A DNA stretch of 64,000 nucleotides from Auanema rhodensis (taxonomy: Eukaryota > Nematoda > Chromadorea > Rhabditida > Rhabditidae): assembly GCA_964057225.1 (NCBI GenBank), contig OZ059900.1:22831638-22895637 (forward strand), read 5' to 3'. The notes beneath the pieces are model-generated. The model was not told where the DNA came from. It searched no databases and saw only the letters and a list, made by a program, of their open reading frames with translations. Below, piece after piece: positions 21,236 through 36,800 of this stretch (position 1 is its first letter; every line of letters begins with the position of its first letter). A program made the position numbers and the translations under genes.

Positions 21236-24200
21236 GCATATTCTGAGGGCACGCCCCTTATGGCTAATATTGATTAAATCGATTTTTGTTCATATGAGTC
21301 GTCAAATGCAACGAATTTCAGCGTGTTACATACTAAAATGAAACATTTTACATGCTGAACACAAGAAAAATACGAAAACACAGTTTTTCCCATGAGAAAT
21401 ATTTTATTATGCTGGAAAACCAGTTTTTGGAAATTTCGCTGTAAACAAGGTTTTGACTTACGATTTCATGTGTTCAAACTCATGCAATGTCAATGAAACC
21501 TAGCTCAAAATTGTTCCTACAACGTCTAGTTCCACTTTCACGACAAAAAACAGGGGTTAGAAAATTAAGGAAATTAGCATATTCTGAGGGCACGCCCCTT
21601 ATGGCTAATATTGATTAAATCGATTTTTGTTCATATGAGTCGTCAAATGCAACGAATTTCAGCGTGTTACATACTAAAATGAAGCATTTTACATGCTGAA
21701 CACTAGAAAAATACGAAAACACAGTTTTTCCCATGAGAAATATTTTATTATGCTGGAAAACCAGTTTTTGGAAATTTCGCTGTAAACAAGGTTTTGACTT
21801 ACGATTTCATGTGTTCAAACTCATGCAATGTCAATGAAACCTAGCTCAAAATTGTTTGTAAAACGTCTAGTTCCACTTTCACGACAAAAAAACAGGGGTT
21901 AGAAAGTTAAGGAAATTAGCATATTCTGAGGGCACGCCCCTTATGGCTAATATTGATTAAATCGATTTTTGTTCATATGAGTCGTCAAATGCAACGAATT
22001 TCAGCGTGTTACATACTAAAATGAAGCATTTTACATGCTGAACACTAGAAAAATACAAAAACACAGTATTTCTCATGAGAAATATTTTATTATGCTGGAA
22101 AACCAGTTTTTGGAAATTTCGCTGTAAACAAGGTTTTGACTTACGATTTCATGTGTTCAAACTCATGCAATGTCAATGAAACCTAGCTCAAAATTGTTTG
22201 TAAAACGTCTAGTTCCACTTTCACGACAAAAAAACAGGGGTTAGAAAATTTAGGAAATTAGCATATTCTGAGGGCACGCCCCTTATGGCTAATATTGATT
22301 AAATCGATTTTTGTTCATATGAGTCGTCAAATGCAACCAATTTCAGCGTGTTACATACTAAAATGAAGTATTTTACATGCTGAACACTAGAAAAATACAA
22401 AAACACAGTATTTCCCATGAGAAATATTTTATTATGCTGGAAAACCAGTTTTTGGAAATTTCGCTGTAAACAAGGTTTTGACTTACGATTTCATGTGTTC
22501 AAACTCATGCAATGTCAATGAAACCTAGCTCAAAATTGTTCCTACAACGTCTAGTTCCACTTTCACGACAAAAAACAGGGGTTAGAAAATTAAGGAAATT
22601 AGCATATTCTGAGGGCACGCCCCTTATGGCTAATATTGATTAAATCGATTTTTGTTCATATGAGTCGTCAAATGCAACGAATTTCAGCGTGTTACATACT
22701 AAAATGAAGCATTTTACATGCTGAACACTAGAAAAATACGAAAACACAGTTTTTCCCATGAGAAATATTTTATTATGCTGGAAAACCAGTTTTTGGAAAT
22801 TTCGCTGTAAACAAGGTTTTGACTTACGATTTCATGTGTTCAAACTCATGCAATGTCAATGAAACCTAGCTCAAAATTGTTTGTAAAACGTCTAGTTCCA
22901 CTTTCACGACAAAAAACAGGGGTTAGAAAATTAAGGAAATTAGCATATTCTGAGGGCACGCCCCTTATGGCTAATTTTGATTAAATCGATTTTTGTTCAT
23001 ATGAGTCGTCAAATGCAACGAATTTCAGCGTGTTACATACTAAAATGAAGCATTTTACATGCTGAACACTAGAAAAATACAAAAACACAGTATTTCCCAT
23101 GAGAAATATTTTATTATGCTGGAAAACCAGTTTTTGGAAATTTCGCTGTAAACAAGGTTTTGACTTACGATTTCATGTGTTCAAACTCATGCAATGTCAA
23201 TGAAACCTAGCTCAAAATTGTTTGTAAAACGTCTAGTTCCACTTTCACGACAAAAAAACAGGGGTTAGAAAGTTAAGGAAATTAGCATATTCTGAGGGCA
23301 CCCCCCTTATGGCTAATATTGATTAAATCGATTTTTGTTCATATGAGTCGTCAAATGCAACGAATTTCAGCGTGTTACATACTAAAATGAAGCATTTTAC
23401 ATGCTGAACACTAGAAAAATACAAAAACACAGTATTTCTCATGAGAAATATTTTATTATGCTGGAAAACCAGTTTTTGGAAATTTCGCTGTAAACAAGGT
23501 TTTGACTTACGATTTCATATGTTCAAACTCATGCAATGTCAATGAAACCTAGCTCAAAATTGTTTGTACAACGTCTAGTTCCACTTTCACGACAAAAAAA
23601 CAGGGGTTAGAAAATTAAGGAAATTAGCATATTCTGAGGGCACGCCCCTTATGGCTAATATTGATTAAATCGATTTTTGTTCATATGAGTCGTCAAATGC
23701 AACGAATTTCAGCGTGTTACATACTAAAATGAAGCATTTTACATGCTGAACACTAGAAAAATACAAAAACACAGTTTTTCCCATGAGAAATATTTTATTA
23801 TGCTGGAAAACCAGTTTTTGGAAATTTCGCTGTAAACAAGGTTTTGACTTACGATTTCATGTGTTCAAACTCTTGCAATGTCAATGAAACCTAGCTCAAA
23901 ATTGTTCGTACAACGTCTAGTTCCACTTTCACGACAAAAAAACAGGGGTTAGAAAATTTAGGAAATTAGCATATTCTGAGGGCACGCCCCTTATGGCTAA
24001 TATTGATTAAATCGATTTTTGTTCATATGAGTCGTCAAATGCAACGAATTTCAGCGTGTTACATACTAAAATGAAGTATTTTACATGCTGAACACTAGAA
24101 AAATACAAAAACACAGTATTTCTCATGAGAAATATTTTATTATGCTGGAAAACCAGTTTTTGGAAATTTCGCTGTAAACAAGGTTTTGACTTACGATTTC

Positions 24201-27200
24201 ATGTGTTCAAACTCATGCAATGTCAATGAAACCTAGCTCAAAATTGTTTGTACAACGTCTAGTTCCACTTTCACGACAAAAAAACAGGGGTTAGAAAATT
24301 AAGGAAATTAGCATATTCTGAGGGCACGCCCCTTATGGCTAATATTGATTAAATCGATTTTTGTTCATATGAGTCGTCAAATGCAACGAATTTCAGCGTG
24401 TTACATACTAAAATGAAGCATTTTACATGCTGAACACTAGAAAAATACAAAAACACAGTATTTCCCATGAGAAATATTTTATTATGCTGGAAAACCAGTT
24501 TTTGGAAATTTCGCTGTAAACAAGGTTTTGACTTACGATTTCATGTGTTCAAACTCATGCAATGTCAATGAAACCTAGCTCAAAATTGTTTGTACAACGT
24601 CTAGTTCCACTTTCACGACAAAAAAACAGGGGTTAGAAAATTTAGGAAATTAGCATATTCTGAGGGCACGCCCCTTATGGCTAATATTGATTTAATCGAT
24701 TTTTGTTCATATGAGTCGTCAAATGCAACGAATTTCAGCGTGTTACATACTAAAATGAAGCATTTTACATGCTGAACACAAGAAAAATACAAAAACACAG
24801 TATTTCTCATGAGAAATATTTTATTATGCTGGAAAACCAGTTTTTGGAAATTTCGCTGTAAACAAGGTTTTGACTTACGATTTCATGTGTTCAAACTCAT
24901 GCAATGTCAATGAAACCTAGCTCAAAATTGTTTGTACAACGTCTAGTTCCACTTTCACGACAAAAAAACAGGGGTTAGAAAATTTAGGAAATTAGCATAT
25001 TCTGAGGGCACGCCCCTTATGGCTAATATTGATTAAATCGATTTTTGTTCATATGAGTCGTCAAATGCAACGAATTTCAGCGTGTTACATACTTAAATGA
25101 AGTATTTTACATGCTGAACACTAGAAAAATACAAAAACACAGTATTTCCCATGAGAAATATTTTATTATGCTGGAAAACCAGTTTTTGGAAATTTCGCTG
25201 TAAACAAGGTTTTGACTTACGATTTCATGTGTTCAAACTCATGCAATGTCAATGAAACCTAGCTCAAAATTGTTTGTACAACGTCTAGTTCCACTTTCAC
25301 GACAAAAAAACAGGGGTTAGAAAATTTAGGAAATTAGCATATTCTGAGGGCACGCCCCTTATGGCTAATATTGATTAAATCGATTTTTGTTCATATGAGT
25401 CGTCAAATGCAACGAATTTCAGCGTGTTACATACTTAAATGAAGTATTTTACATGCTGAACACTAGAAAAATACAAAAACACAGTATTTCCCATGAGAAA
25501 TATTTTATTATGCTGGAAAACCAGTTTTTGGAAATTTCGCTGTAAACAAGGTTTTGACTTACGATTTCATGTGTTCAAACTCATGCAATGTCAATGAAAC
25601 CTAGCTCAAAATTGTTCGTACAACGTCTAGTTCCACTTTCACGACAAAAAAACAGGGGTTAGAAAATTTAGGAAATTAGCATATTCTGAGGGCACGCCCC
25701 TTATGGCTAATATTGATTAAATCGATTTTTGTTCATATGAGTCGTCAAATGCAACGAATTTCAGCGTGTTACATACTTAAATGAAGTATTTTACATGCTG
25801 AACACTAGAAAAATACAAAAACACAGTATTTCCCAAGAGAAATATTTTATTATGCTGGAAAACCAGTTTTTGGAAATTTCGCTATAAACAAGGTTTTGAC
25901 TTACGATTTCATGTGTTCAAACTCATGCAATGTCAATGAAACCTAGCTCAAAATTGTTCCTACAACGTCTAGTTCCACTTTCACGACAAAAAACAGGGGT
26001 TAGAAAATTAAGGAAATTAGCATATTCTGAGGGCACGCCCCTTATGGCTAATATTGATTAAATCGATTTTTGTTCATATGAGTCGTCAAATGCAACGAAT
26101 TTCAGCGTGTTACATACTAAAATGAAGCATTTTACATGCTGAACACTAAAAAAATACAAAAACACAGTATTTCCCATGAGAAATATTTTATTATGCTGGA
26201 AAACCAGTTTTTGGAAATTTCGCTGTAAACAAGGTTTTGACTTACGATTTCATGTGTTCAAACTCATGCAATGTCAATGAAACCTAGCTCAAAATTGTTC
26301 GTACAACGTCTAGTTCCACTTTCACGACAAAAAAACAGGGGTTAGAAAAATTAGGAAATTAGCATATTCTGAGGGCACGCCCCTTATGGCTAATATTGAT
26401 TAAATCGATTTTTGTTCATATGAGTCGTCCAATGCAACGAATTTCAGCGTGTTACATACTAAAATGAAGTATTTTACATGCTGAACACTAGAAAAATACA
26501 AAAACACAGTATTTCCCATGAGAAATATTTTATTATGCTGGAAAACCAGTTTTTGGAAATTTCGCTGTAAACAAGGTTTTGACTTACGATTTCATATGTT
26601 CAAACTCATGCAATGTCAATGAAACCTAGCTCAAAATTGTTTGTACAACGTCTATTTCCACTTTCACGACAAAAAAACAAGGGTTAGAAAATTAAGGAAA
26701 TTAGCATATTCTGAGGGCACGCCCCTTATGGCTAATATTGATTAAATCGATTTTTGTTCATATGAGTCGTCAAATGCAACGAATTTCAGCGTGTTACATA
26801 CTTAAATGAAGTATTTTACATGCTGAACACTAGAAAAATACAAAAACACAGTATTTCCCAAGAGAAATATTTTATTATGCTGGAAAACCAGTTTTTGGAA
26901 ATTTCGCTGTAAACAAGGTTTTGACTTACGATTTCATGTGTTCAAACTCATGCAATGTCAATGAAACCTAGCTCAAAATTGTTCCTACAACGTCTAGTTC
27001 CACTTTCACGACAAAAAACAGGGGTTAGAAAATTAAGGAAATTAGCATATTCTGAGGGCACGCCCCTTATGGCTAATATTGATTAAATCGATTTTTGTTC
27101 ATATGAGTCGTCAAATGCAACGAATTTCAGCGTGTTACATACTAAAATGAAGCATTTTACATGCTGAACACTAAAAAAATACAAAAACACAGTATTTCCC

Positions 27201-30200
27201 ATGAGAAATATTTTATTATGCTGGAAAACCAGTTTTTGGAAATTTCGCTGTAAACAAGGTTTTGACTTACGATTTCATGTGTTCAAACTCATGCAATGTC
27301 AATGAAACCTAGCTCAAAATTGTTCGTACAACGTCTAGTTCCACTTTCACGACAAAAAAACAGGGGTTAGAAAAATTAGGAAATTAGCATATTCTGAGGG
27401 CACGCCCCTTATGGCTAATATTGATTAAATCGATTTTTGTTCATATGAGTCGTCCAATGCAACGAATTTCAGCGTGTTACATACTAAAATGAAGTATTTT
27501 ACATGCTGAACACTAGAAAAATACAAAAACACAGTATTTCCCATGAGAAATATTTTATTATGCTGGAAAACCAGTTTTTGGAAATTTCGCTGTAAACAAG
27601 GTTTTGACTTACGATTTCATATGTTCAAACTCATGCAATGTCAATGAAACCTAGCTCAAAATTGTTTGTACAACGTCTAGTTCCACTTTCACGACAAAAA
27701 AACAAGGGTTAGAAAATTAAGGAAATTAGCATATTCTGAGGGCACGCCCCTTATGGCTAATATTGATTAAATCGATTTTTGTTCATATGAGTCGTCAAAT
27801 GCAACGAATTTCAGCGTGTTACATACTTAAATGAAGTATTCTACATGCTGAACACTAGAAAAATACAAAAACACAGTATTTCCCATGAGAAATATTTTAT
27901 TATGCTGGAAAACCAGTTTTTGGAAATTTCGCTGTAAACAAGGTTTTGACTTACGATTTCATGTGTTCAAACTCATGCAATGTCAATGAAACCTAGCTCA
28001 AAATTGTTCCTACAACGTCTAGTTCCACTTTCACGACAAAAAACAGGGGTTAGAAAATTAAGGAAATTAGCATATTCTGAGGGCACGCCCCTTATGGCTA
28101 ATATTGATTAAATCGATTTTTGTTCATATGAGTCGTCAAATGCAACGAATTTCAGCGTGTTACATACTAGAATGAAGCATTTTACATGCTGAACACTAGA
28201 AAAATACAAAAACACAGTATTTCTCATGAGAAATATTTTATTATGCTGGAAAACCAGTTTTTGGAAATTTCGCTGTAAACAAGGTTTTGGCTTACGATTT
28301 CATGTGTTCAAACTCATGCAATGTCAATGAAACCTAGCTCAAAATTGTTCCTACAACGTCTAGTTCCACTTTCACGACAAAAAAACAGGGGTTAGAAAAT
28401 TTAGGAAATTAGCATATTCTGAGGGCACGCCCCTTATGGCTAATATTGATTAAATCGATTTTTGTTCATATGAGTCGTCAAATGCAACGAATTTCAGCGT
28501 GTTACATACTTAAATGAAGTATTTTACATGCTGAACACTAGAAAAATACAAAAACACAGTATTTCCCATGAGAAATATTTTATTATGCTGGAAAACCAGT
28601 TTTTGGAAATTTCGCCGTAAACAAGGTTTTGACTTACGATTTCATGTGTTCAAACTCATGCAATGTCAATGAAACCGAGCTCAAAACTGTTCCTACAACG
28701 TCTAGTTCCACTTTCACGACAAAAAACAGGGGTTAGAAAATTAAGGAAATTAGCATATTCTGAGGGCACGCCCCTTATGGCTAATATTGATTAAATCGAT
28801 TTTTGTTCATATGAGTCGTCAAATGCAACGAATTTCAGCGTGTTACATACTAAAATGAAGCATTTTACATGCTGAACACTAGAAAAATACAAAAACACAG
28901 TTTTTCCCATGAGAAATATTTTATTATGCTGGAAAACCAGTTTTTGGAAATTTCGCTGTAAACAAGGTTTTGACTTACGATTTCATGTGTTCAAACTCAT
29001 GCAATGTCAATGAAACCTAGCTCAAAATTGTTTGTACAACGTCTAGTTCCACTTTCACGACAAAAAAACAGGGGTTAGAAAATTAAGGAAATTAGCATAT
29101 TCTGAGGGCACGCCCCTTATGGCTAATATTGATTAAATCGATTTTTGTTCATATGAGTCGTCAAATGCAACGAATTTCAGCGTGTTACATACTAAAATGA
29201 AGCATTTTACATGCTGAACACTAGAAAAATACAAAAACACAGTATTTCTCATGAGAAATATTTTATTATGCTGAAAAACCAGTTTTTGGAAATTTCGCTG
29301 TAAACAAGGTTTTGACTTACGATTTCATGTGTTCAAACTCATGCAATGTCAATGAAACCTAGCTCAAAATTGTTTGTACAACGTCTAGTTCCACTTTCAC
29401 GACAAAAAAACAGGGGTTAGAAAATTAAGGAAATTAGCATATTCTGAGGGCACGCCCCTTATGGCTAATATTGATTAAATCGATTTTTGTTCATATGAGT
29501 CGTCAAATGCAACGAATTTCAGCGTGTTACATACTAAAATGAAGCATTTTACATGCTGAACACTAAAAAAATACAAAAACACAGTATTTCCCATGAGAAA
29601 TATTTTATTATGCTGGAAAACCAGTTTTTGGAAATTTCGCTGTAAACAAGGTTTTGACTTACGATTTCATGTGTTCAAACTCATGCAATGTCAATGAAAC
29701 CTAGCTCAAAATTGTTTGTACAACGTCTAGTTCCACTTTCACGACAAAAAACAGGGGTTAGAAAATTAAGGAAATTAGCATATTCTGAGGGCACGCCCCT
29801 TATGGCTAATATTGATTAAATCGATTTTTGTTCATATGAGTCGTCAAATGCAACGAATTTCAGCGTGTTACATACTAAAATGAAGCATTTTACATGCTGA
29901 ACACTAGAAAAATACAAAAACACAGTATTTCTCATGAGAAATATTTTATTATGCTGGAAAACCAGTTTTTGGAAATTTCGCTGTAAACAAGGTTTTGACT
30001 TACGATTTCATATGTTCAAACTCATGCAATGTCAATGAAACCTAGCTCAAAATTGTTTGTACAACGTCTAGTTCCACTTTCACGACAAAAAAACAAGGGT
30101 TAGAAAATTAAGGAAATTAGCATATTCTGAGGGCACGCCCCTTATGGCTAATATTGATTAAATCGATTTTTGTTCATATGAGTCGTCAAATGCAACAAAT

Positions 30201-30803
30201 TTCAGCGTGTTACATACTAAAATGAAGCATTTTACATGCTGAACACTAAAAAAATACAAAAACACAGTATTTCCCATGAGAAATATTTTATTATGCTGGA
30301 AAACCAGTTTTTGGAAATTTCGCTGTAAACAAGGTTTTGACTTACGATTTCATGTGTTCAAACTCATGCAATGTCAATGAAACCTAGCTCAAAATTGTTC
30401 GTACAACGTCTAGTTCCACTTTCACGACAAAAAAACAGGGGTTAGAAAAATTAGGAAATTAGCATATTCTGAGGGCACGCCCCTTATGGCTAATATTGAT
30501 TAAATCGATTTTTGTTCATATGAGTCGTCCAATGCAACGAATTTCAGCGTGTTACATACTAAAATGAAGTATTTTACATGCTGAACACTAGAAAAATACA
30601 AAAACACAGTATTTCCCATGAGAAATATTTTATTATGCTGGAAAACCAGTTTTTGGAAATTTCGCTGTAAACAAGGTTTTGGCTTACGATTTCATGTGTT
30701 CAAACTCATGCAATGTCAATGAAACCTAGCTCAAAATTGTTCCTACAACGTCTAGTTCCACTTTCACGACAAAAAAACAGGGGTTAGAAAATTTAGGAAA
30801 TTA
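21236..30803 (+). repeat. Tract V copy 1: 28-monomer segmental duplication (9568 bp)
   Basis: Monomer starts: 21236, 21577, 21919, 22261, 22602, 22943, 23285, 23627, 23969, 24311, 24653, 24995, 25337, 25679, 26020, 26362, 26704, 27045, 27387, 27729, 28070, 28412, 28753, 29095, 29437, 29778, 30120, 30462. The block is directly followed by its own copy. Rare markers occur in the same order in both: GAAACATTTT with CACAAGAAAAATACG, GAAAGTTAAGG (twice), GATTTAATCG, CGCTATAAAC, GTCCAATGC, GTATTCTAC, ACTAGAATG, TTTTGGCTT, CGCCGTAAAC, GCTGAAAAACC, GCAACAAATTT. Changes found only in copy 1 are C at 23302, T at 26655 and G at 28677. Confidence 0.92.
25679..27728 (+). repeat. Three-monomer unit (1025 bp) x 2 in copy 1
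   Basis: Two trios, 25679-26703 and 26704-27728. Each contains a CTTAAATG/CCCAAGAG unit, a CACTAAAAAAATAC/GAAAAATTAGG unit and a GTCCAATGC/CATATGTTC/ACAAGGG unit. The first trio differs by CGCTATAAAC and by CTATTTCC at 26655. This is the local expansion step that differs in number between the two halves of the segmental duplication. Confidence 0.9.
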
Positions 30804-33800
30804 GCATATTCTGAGGGCACGCCCCTTATGGCTAATATTGATTAAATCGATTTTTGTTCATATGAGTCGTCAAATGCAACGAATTTCAGCGTGTTACATA
30901 CTAAAATGAAACATTTTACATGCTGAACACAAGAAAAATACGAAAACACAGTTTTTCCCATGAGAAATATTTTATTAGGCTGGAAAACCAGTTTTTGGAA
31001 ATTTCGCTGTAAACAAGGTTTTGACTTACGATTTCATGTGTTCAAACTCATGCAATGTCAATGAAACCTAGCTCAAAATTGTTCCTACAACGTCTAGTTC
31101 CACTTTCACGACAAAAAACAGGGGTTAGAAAATTAAGGAAATTAGCATATTCTGAGGGCACGCCCCTTATGGCTAATATTGATTAAATCGATTTTTGTTC
31201 ATATGAGTCGTCAAATGCAACGAATTTCAGCGTGTTACATACTAAAATGAAGCATTTTACATGCTGAACACTAGAAAAATACGAAAACACAGTTTTTCCC
31301 ATGAGAAATATTTTATTATGCTGGAAAACCAGTTTTTGGAAATTTCGCTGTAAACAAGGTTTTGACTTACGATTTCATGTGTTCAAACTCATGCAATGTC
31401 AATGAAACCTAGCTCAAAATTGTTTGTAAAACGTCTAGTTCCACTTTCACGACAAAAAAACAGGGGTTAGAAAGTTAAGGAAATTAGCATATTCTGAGGG
31501 CACGCCCCTTATGGCTAATATTGATTAAATCGATTTTTGTTCATATGAGTCGTCAAATGCAACGAATTTCAGCGTGTTACATACTAAAATGAAGCATTTT
31601 ACATGCTGAACACTAGAAAAATACAAAAACACAGTATTTCTCATGAGAAATATTTTATTATGCTGGAAAACCAGTTTTTGGAAATTTCGCTGTAAACAAG
31701 GTTTTGACTTACGATTTCATGTGTTCAAACTCATGCAATGTCAATGAAACCTAGCTCAAAATTGTTTGTAAAACGTCTAGTTCCACTTTCACGACAAAAA
31801 AACAGGGGTTAGAAAATTTAGGAAATTAGCATATTCTGAGGGCACGCCCCTTATGGCTAATATTGATTAAATCGATTTTTGTTCATATGAGTCGTCAAAT
31901 GCAACCAATTTCAGCGTGTTACATACTAAAATGAAGTATTTTACATGCTGAACACTAGAAAAATACAAAAACACAGTATTTCCCATGAGAAATATTTTAT
32001 TATGCTGGAAAACCAGTTTTTGGAAATTTCGCTGTAAACAAGGTTTTGACTTACGATTTCATGTGTTCAAACTCATGCAATGTCAATGAAACCTAGCTCA
32101 AAATTGTTCCTACAACGTCTAGTTCCACTTTCACGACAAAAAACAGGGGTTAGAAAATTAAGGAAATTAGCATATTCTGAGGGCACGCCCCTTATGGCTA
32201 ATATTGATTAAATCGATTTTTGTTCATATGAGTCGTCAAATGCAACGAATTTCAGCGTGTTACATACTAAAATGAAGCATTTTACATGCTGAACACTAGA
32301 AAAATACGAAAACACAGTTTTTCCCATGAGAAATATTTTATTATGCTGGAAAACCAGTTTTTGGAAATTTCGCTGTAAACAAGGTTTTGACTTACGATTT
32401 CATGTGTTCAAACTCATGCAATGTCAATGAAACCTAGCTCAAAATTGTTTGTAAAACGTCTAGTTCCACTTTCACGACAAAAAACAGGGGTTAGAAAATT
32501 AAGGAAATTAGCATATTCTGAGGGCACGCCCCTTATGGCTAATTTTGATTAAATCGATTTTTGTTCATATGAGTCGTCAAATGCAACGAATTTCAGCGTG
32601 TTACATACTAAAATGAAGCATTTTACATGCTGAACACTAGAAAAATACAAAAACACAGTATTTCCCATGAGAAATATTTTATTATGCTGGAAAACCAGTT
32701 TTTGGAAATTTCGCTGTAAACAAGGTTTTGACTTACGATTTCATGTGTTCAAACTCATGCAATGTCAATGAAACCTAGCTCAAAATTGTTTGTAAAACGT
32801 CTAGTTCCACTTTCACGACAAAAAAACAGGGGTTAGAAAGTTAAGGAAATTAGCATATTCTGAGGGCACGCCCCTTATGGCTAATATTGATTAAATCGAT
32901 TTTTGTTCATATGAGTCGTCAAATGCAACGAATTTCAGCGTGTTACATACTAAAATGAAGCATTTTACATGCTGAACACTAGAAAAATACAAAAACACAG
33001 TATTTCTCATGAGAAATATTTTATTATGCTGGAAAACCAGTTTTTGGAAATTTCGCTGTAAACAAGGTTTTGACTTACGATTTCATATGTTCAAACTCAT
33101 GCAATGTCAATGAAACCTAGCTCAAAATTGTTTGTACAACGTCTAGTTCCACTTTCACGACAAAAAAACAGGGGTTAGAAAATTAAGGAAATTAGCATAT
33201 TCTGAGGGCACGCCCCTTATGGCTAATATTGATTAAATCGATTTTTGTTCATATGAGTCGTCAAATGCAACGAATTTCAGCGTGTTACATACTAAAATGA
33301 AGCATTTTACATGCTGAACACTAGAAAAATACAAAAACACAGTTTTTCCCATGAGAAATATTTTATTATGCTGGAAAACCAGTTTTTGGAAATTTCGCTG
33401 TAAACAAGGTTTTGACTTACGATTTCATGTGTTCAAACTCTTGCAATGTCAATGAAACCTAGCTCAAAATTGTTCGTACAACGTCTAGTTCCACTTTCAC
33501 GACAAAAAAACAGGGGTTAGAAAATTTAGGAAATTAGCATATTCTGAGGGCACGCCCCTTATGGCTAATATTGATTAAATCGATTTTTGTTCATATGAGT
33601 CGTCAAATGCAACGAATTTCAGCGTGTTACATACTAAAATGAAGTATTTTACATGCTGAACACTAGAAAAATACAAAAACACAGTATTTCTCATGAGAAA
33701 TATTTTATTATGCTGGAAAACCAGTTTTTGGAAATTTCGCTGTAAACAAGGTTTTGACTTACGATTTCATGTGTTCAAACTCATGCAATGTCAATGAAAC

Positions 33801-36800
33801 CTAGCTCAAAATTGTTTGTACAACGTCTAGTTCCACTTTCACGACAAAAAAACAGGGGTTAGAAAATTAAGGAAATTAGCATATTCTGAGGGCACGCCCC
33901 TTATGGCTAATATTGATTAAATCGATTTTTGTTCATATGAGTCGTCAAATGCAACGAATTTCAGCGTGTTACATACTAAAATGAAGCATTTTACATGCTG
34001 AACACTAGAAAAATACAAAAACACAGTATTTCCCATGAGAAATATTTTATTATGCTGGAAAACCAGTTTTTGGAAATTTCGCTGTAAACAAGGTTTTGAC
34101 TTACGATTTCATGTGTTCAAACTCATGCAATGTCAATGAAACCTAGCTCAAAATTGTTTGTACAACGTCTAGTTCCACTTTCACGACAAAAAAACAGGGG
34201 TTAGAAAATTTAGGAAATTAGCATATTCTGAGGGCACGCCCCTTATGGCTAATATTGATTTAATCGATTTTTGTTCATATGAGTCGTCAAATGCAACGAA
34301 TTTCAGCGTGTTACATACTAAAATGAAGCATTTTACATGCTGAACACAAGAAAAATACAAAAACACAGTATTTCTCATGAGAAATATTTTATTATGCTGG
34401 AAAACCAGTTTTTGGAAATTTCGCTGTAAACAAGGTTTTGACTTACGATTTCATGTGTTCAAACTCATGCAATGTCAATGAAACCTAGCTCAAAATTGTT
34501 TGTACAACGTCTAGTTCCACTTTCACGACAAAAAAACAGGGGTTAGAAAATTTAGGAAATTAGCATATTCTGAGGGCACGCCCCTTATGGCTAATATTGA
34601 TTAAATCGATTTTTGTTCATATGAGTCGTCAAATGCAACGAATTTCAGCGTGTTACATACTTAAATGAAGTATTTTACATGCTGAACACTAGAAAAATAC
34701 AAAAACACAGTATTTCCCATGAGAAATATTTTATTATGCTGGAAAACCAGTTTTTGGAAATTTCGCTGTAAACAAGGTTTTGACTTACGATTTCATGTGT
34801 TCAAACTCATGCAATGTCAATGAAACCTAGCTCAAAATTGTTTGTACAACGTCTAGTTCCACTTTCACGACAAAAAAACAGGGGTTAGAAAATTTAGGAA
34901 ATTAGCATATTCTGAGGGCACGCCCCTTATGGCTAATATTGATTAAATCGATTTTTGTTCATATGAGTCGTCAAATGCAACGAATTTCAGCGTGTTACAT
35001 ACTTAAATGAAGTATTTTACATGCTGAACACTAGAAAAATACAAAAACACAGTATTTCCCATGAGAAATATTTTATTATGCTGGAAAACCAGTTTTTGGA
35101 AATTTCGCTGTAAACAAGGTTTTGACTTACGATTTCATGTGTTCAAACTCATGCAATGTCAATGAAACCTAGCTCAAAATTGTTCGTACAACGTCTAGTT
35201 CCACTTTCACGACAAAAAAACAGGGGTTAGAAAATTTAGGAAATTAGCATATTCTGAGGGCACGCCCCTTATGGCTAATATTGATTAAATCGATTTTTGT
35301 TCATATGAGTCGTCAAATGCAACGAATTTCAGCGTGTTACATACTTAAATGAAGTATTTTACATGCTGAACACTAGAAAAATACAAAAACACAGTATTTC
35401 CCAAGAGAAATATTTTATTATGCTGGAAAACCAGTTTTTGGAAATTTCGCTATAAACAAGGTTTTGACTTACGATTTCATGTGTTCAAACTCATGCAATG
35501 TCAATGAAACCTAGCTCAAAATTGTTTCTACAACGTCTAGTTCCACTTTCACGACAAAAAACAGGGGTTAGAAAATTAAGGAAATTAGCATATTCTGAGG
35601 GCACGCCCCTTATGGCTAATATTGATTAAATCGATTTTTGTTCATATGAGTCGTCAAATGCAACGAATTTCAGCGTGTTACATACTAAAATGAAGCATTT
35701 TACATGCTGAACACTAAAAAAATACAAAAACACAGTATTTCCCATGAGAAATATTTTATTATGCTGGAAAACCAGTTTTTGGAAATTTCGCTGTAAACAA
35801 GGTTTTGACTTACGATTTCATGTGTTCAAACTCATGCAATGTCAATGAAACCTAGCTCAAAATTGTTCGTACAACGTCTAGTTCCACTTTCACGACAAAA
35901 AAACAGGGGTTAGAAAAATTAGGAAATTAGCATATTCTGAGGGCACGCCCCTTATGGCTAATATTGATTAAATCGATTTTTGTTCATATGAGTCGTCCAA
36001 TGCAACGAATTTCAGCGTGTTACATACTAAAATGAAGTATTTTACATGCTGAACACTAGAAAAATACAAAAACACAGTATTTCCCATGAGAAATATTTTA
36101 TTATGCTGGAAAACCAGTTTTTGGAAATTTCGCTGTAAACAAGGTTTTGACTTACGATTTCATATGTTCAAACTCATGCAATGTCAATGAAACCTAGCTC
36201 AAAATTGTTTGTACAACGTCTAGTTCCACTTTCACGACAAAAAAACAAGGGTTAGAAAATTAAGGAAATTAGCATATTCTGAGGGCACGCCCCTTATGGC
36301 TAATATTGATTAAATCGATTTTTGTTCATATGAGTCGTCAAATGCAACGAATTTCAGCGTGTTACATACTTAAATGAAGTATTTTACATGCTGAACACTA
36401 GAAAAATACAAAAACACAGTATTTCCCAAGAGAAATATTTTATTATGCTGGAAAACCAGTTTTTGGAAATTTCGCTGTAAACAAGGTTTTGACTTACGAT
36501 TTCATGTGTTCAAACTCATGCAATGTCAATGAAACCTAGCTCAAAATTGTTCCTACAACGTCTAGTTCCACTTTCACGACAAAAAACAGGGGTTAGAAAA
36601 TTAAGGAAATTAGCATATTCTGAGGGCACGCCCCTTATGGCTAATATTGATTAAATCGATTTTTGTTCATATGAGTCGTCAAATGCAACGAATTTCAGCG
36701 TGTTACATACTAAAATGAAGCATTTTACATGCTGAACACTAAAAAAATACAAAAACACAGTATTTCCCATGAGAAATATTTTATTATGCTGGAAAACCAG

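Noticed and set aside
1327-34378. Eight minus-strand 65-codon open frames (1327, 2692, 3716, 5081, 7129, 8218, 24613, 34181) as genes
   Set aside because: They lie wholly within satellite monomers and span the monomer junction. They are open only because one or two substitutions remove a TAA that stops the same frame in the other units. There is no recognisable domain and no promoter context.
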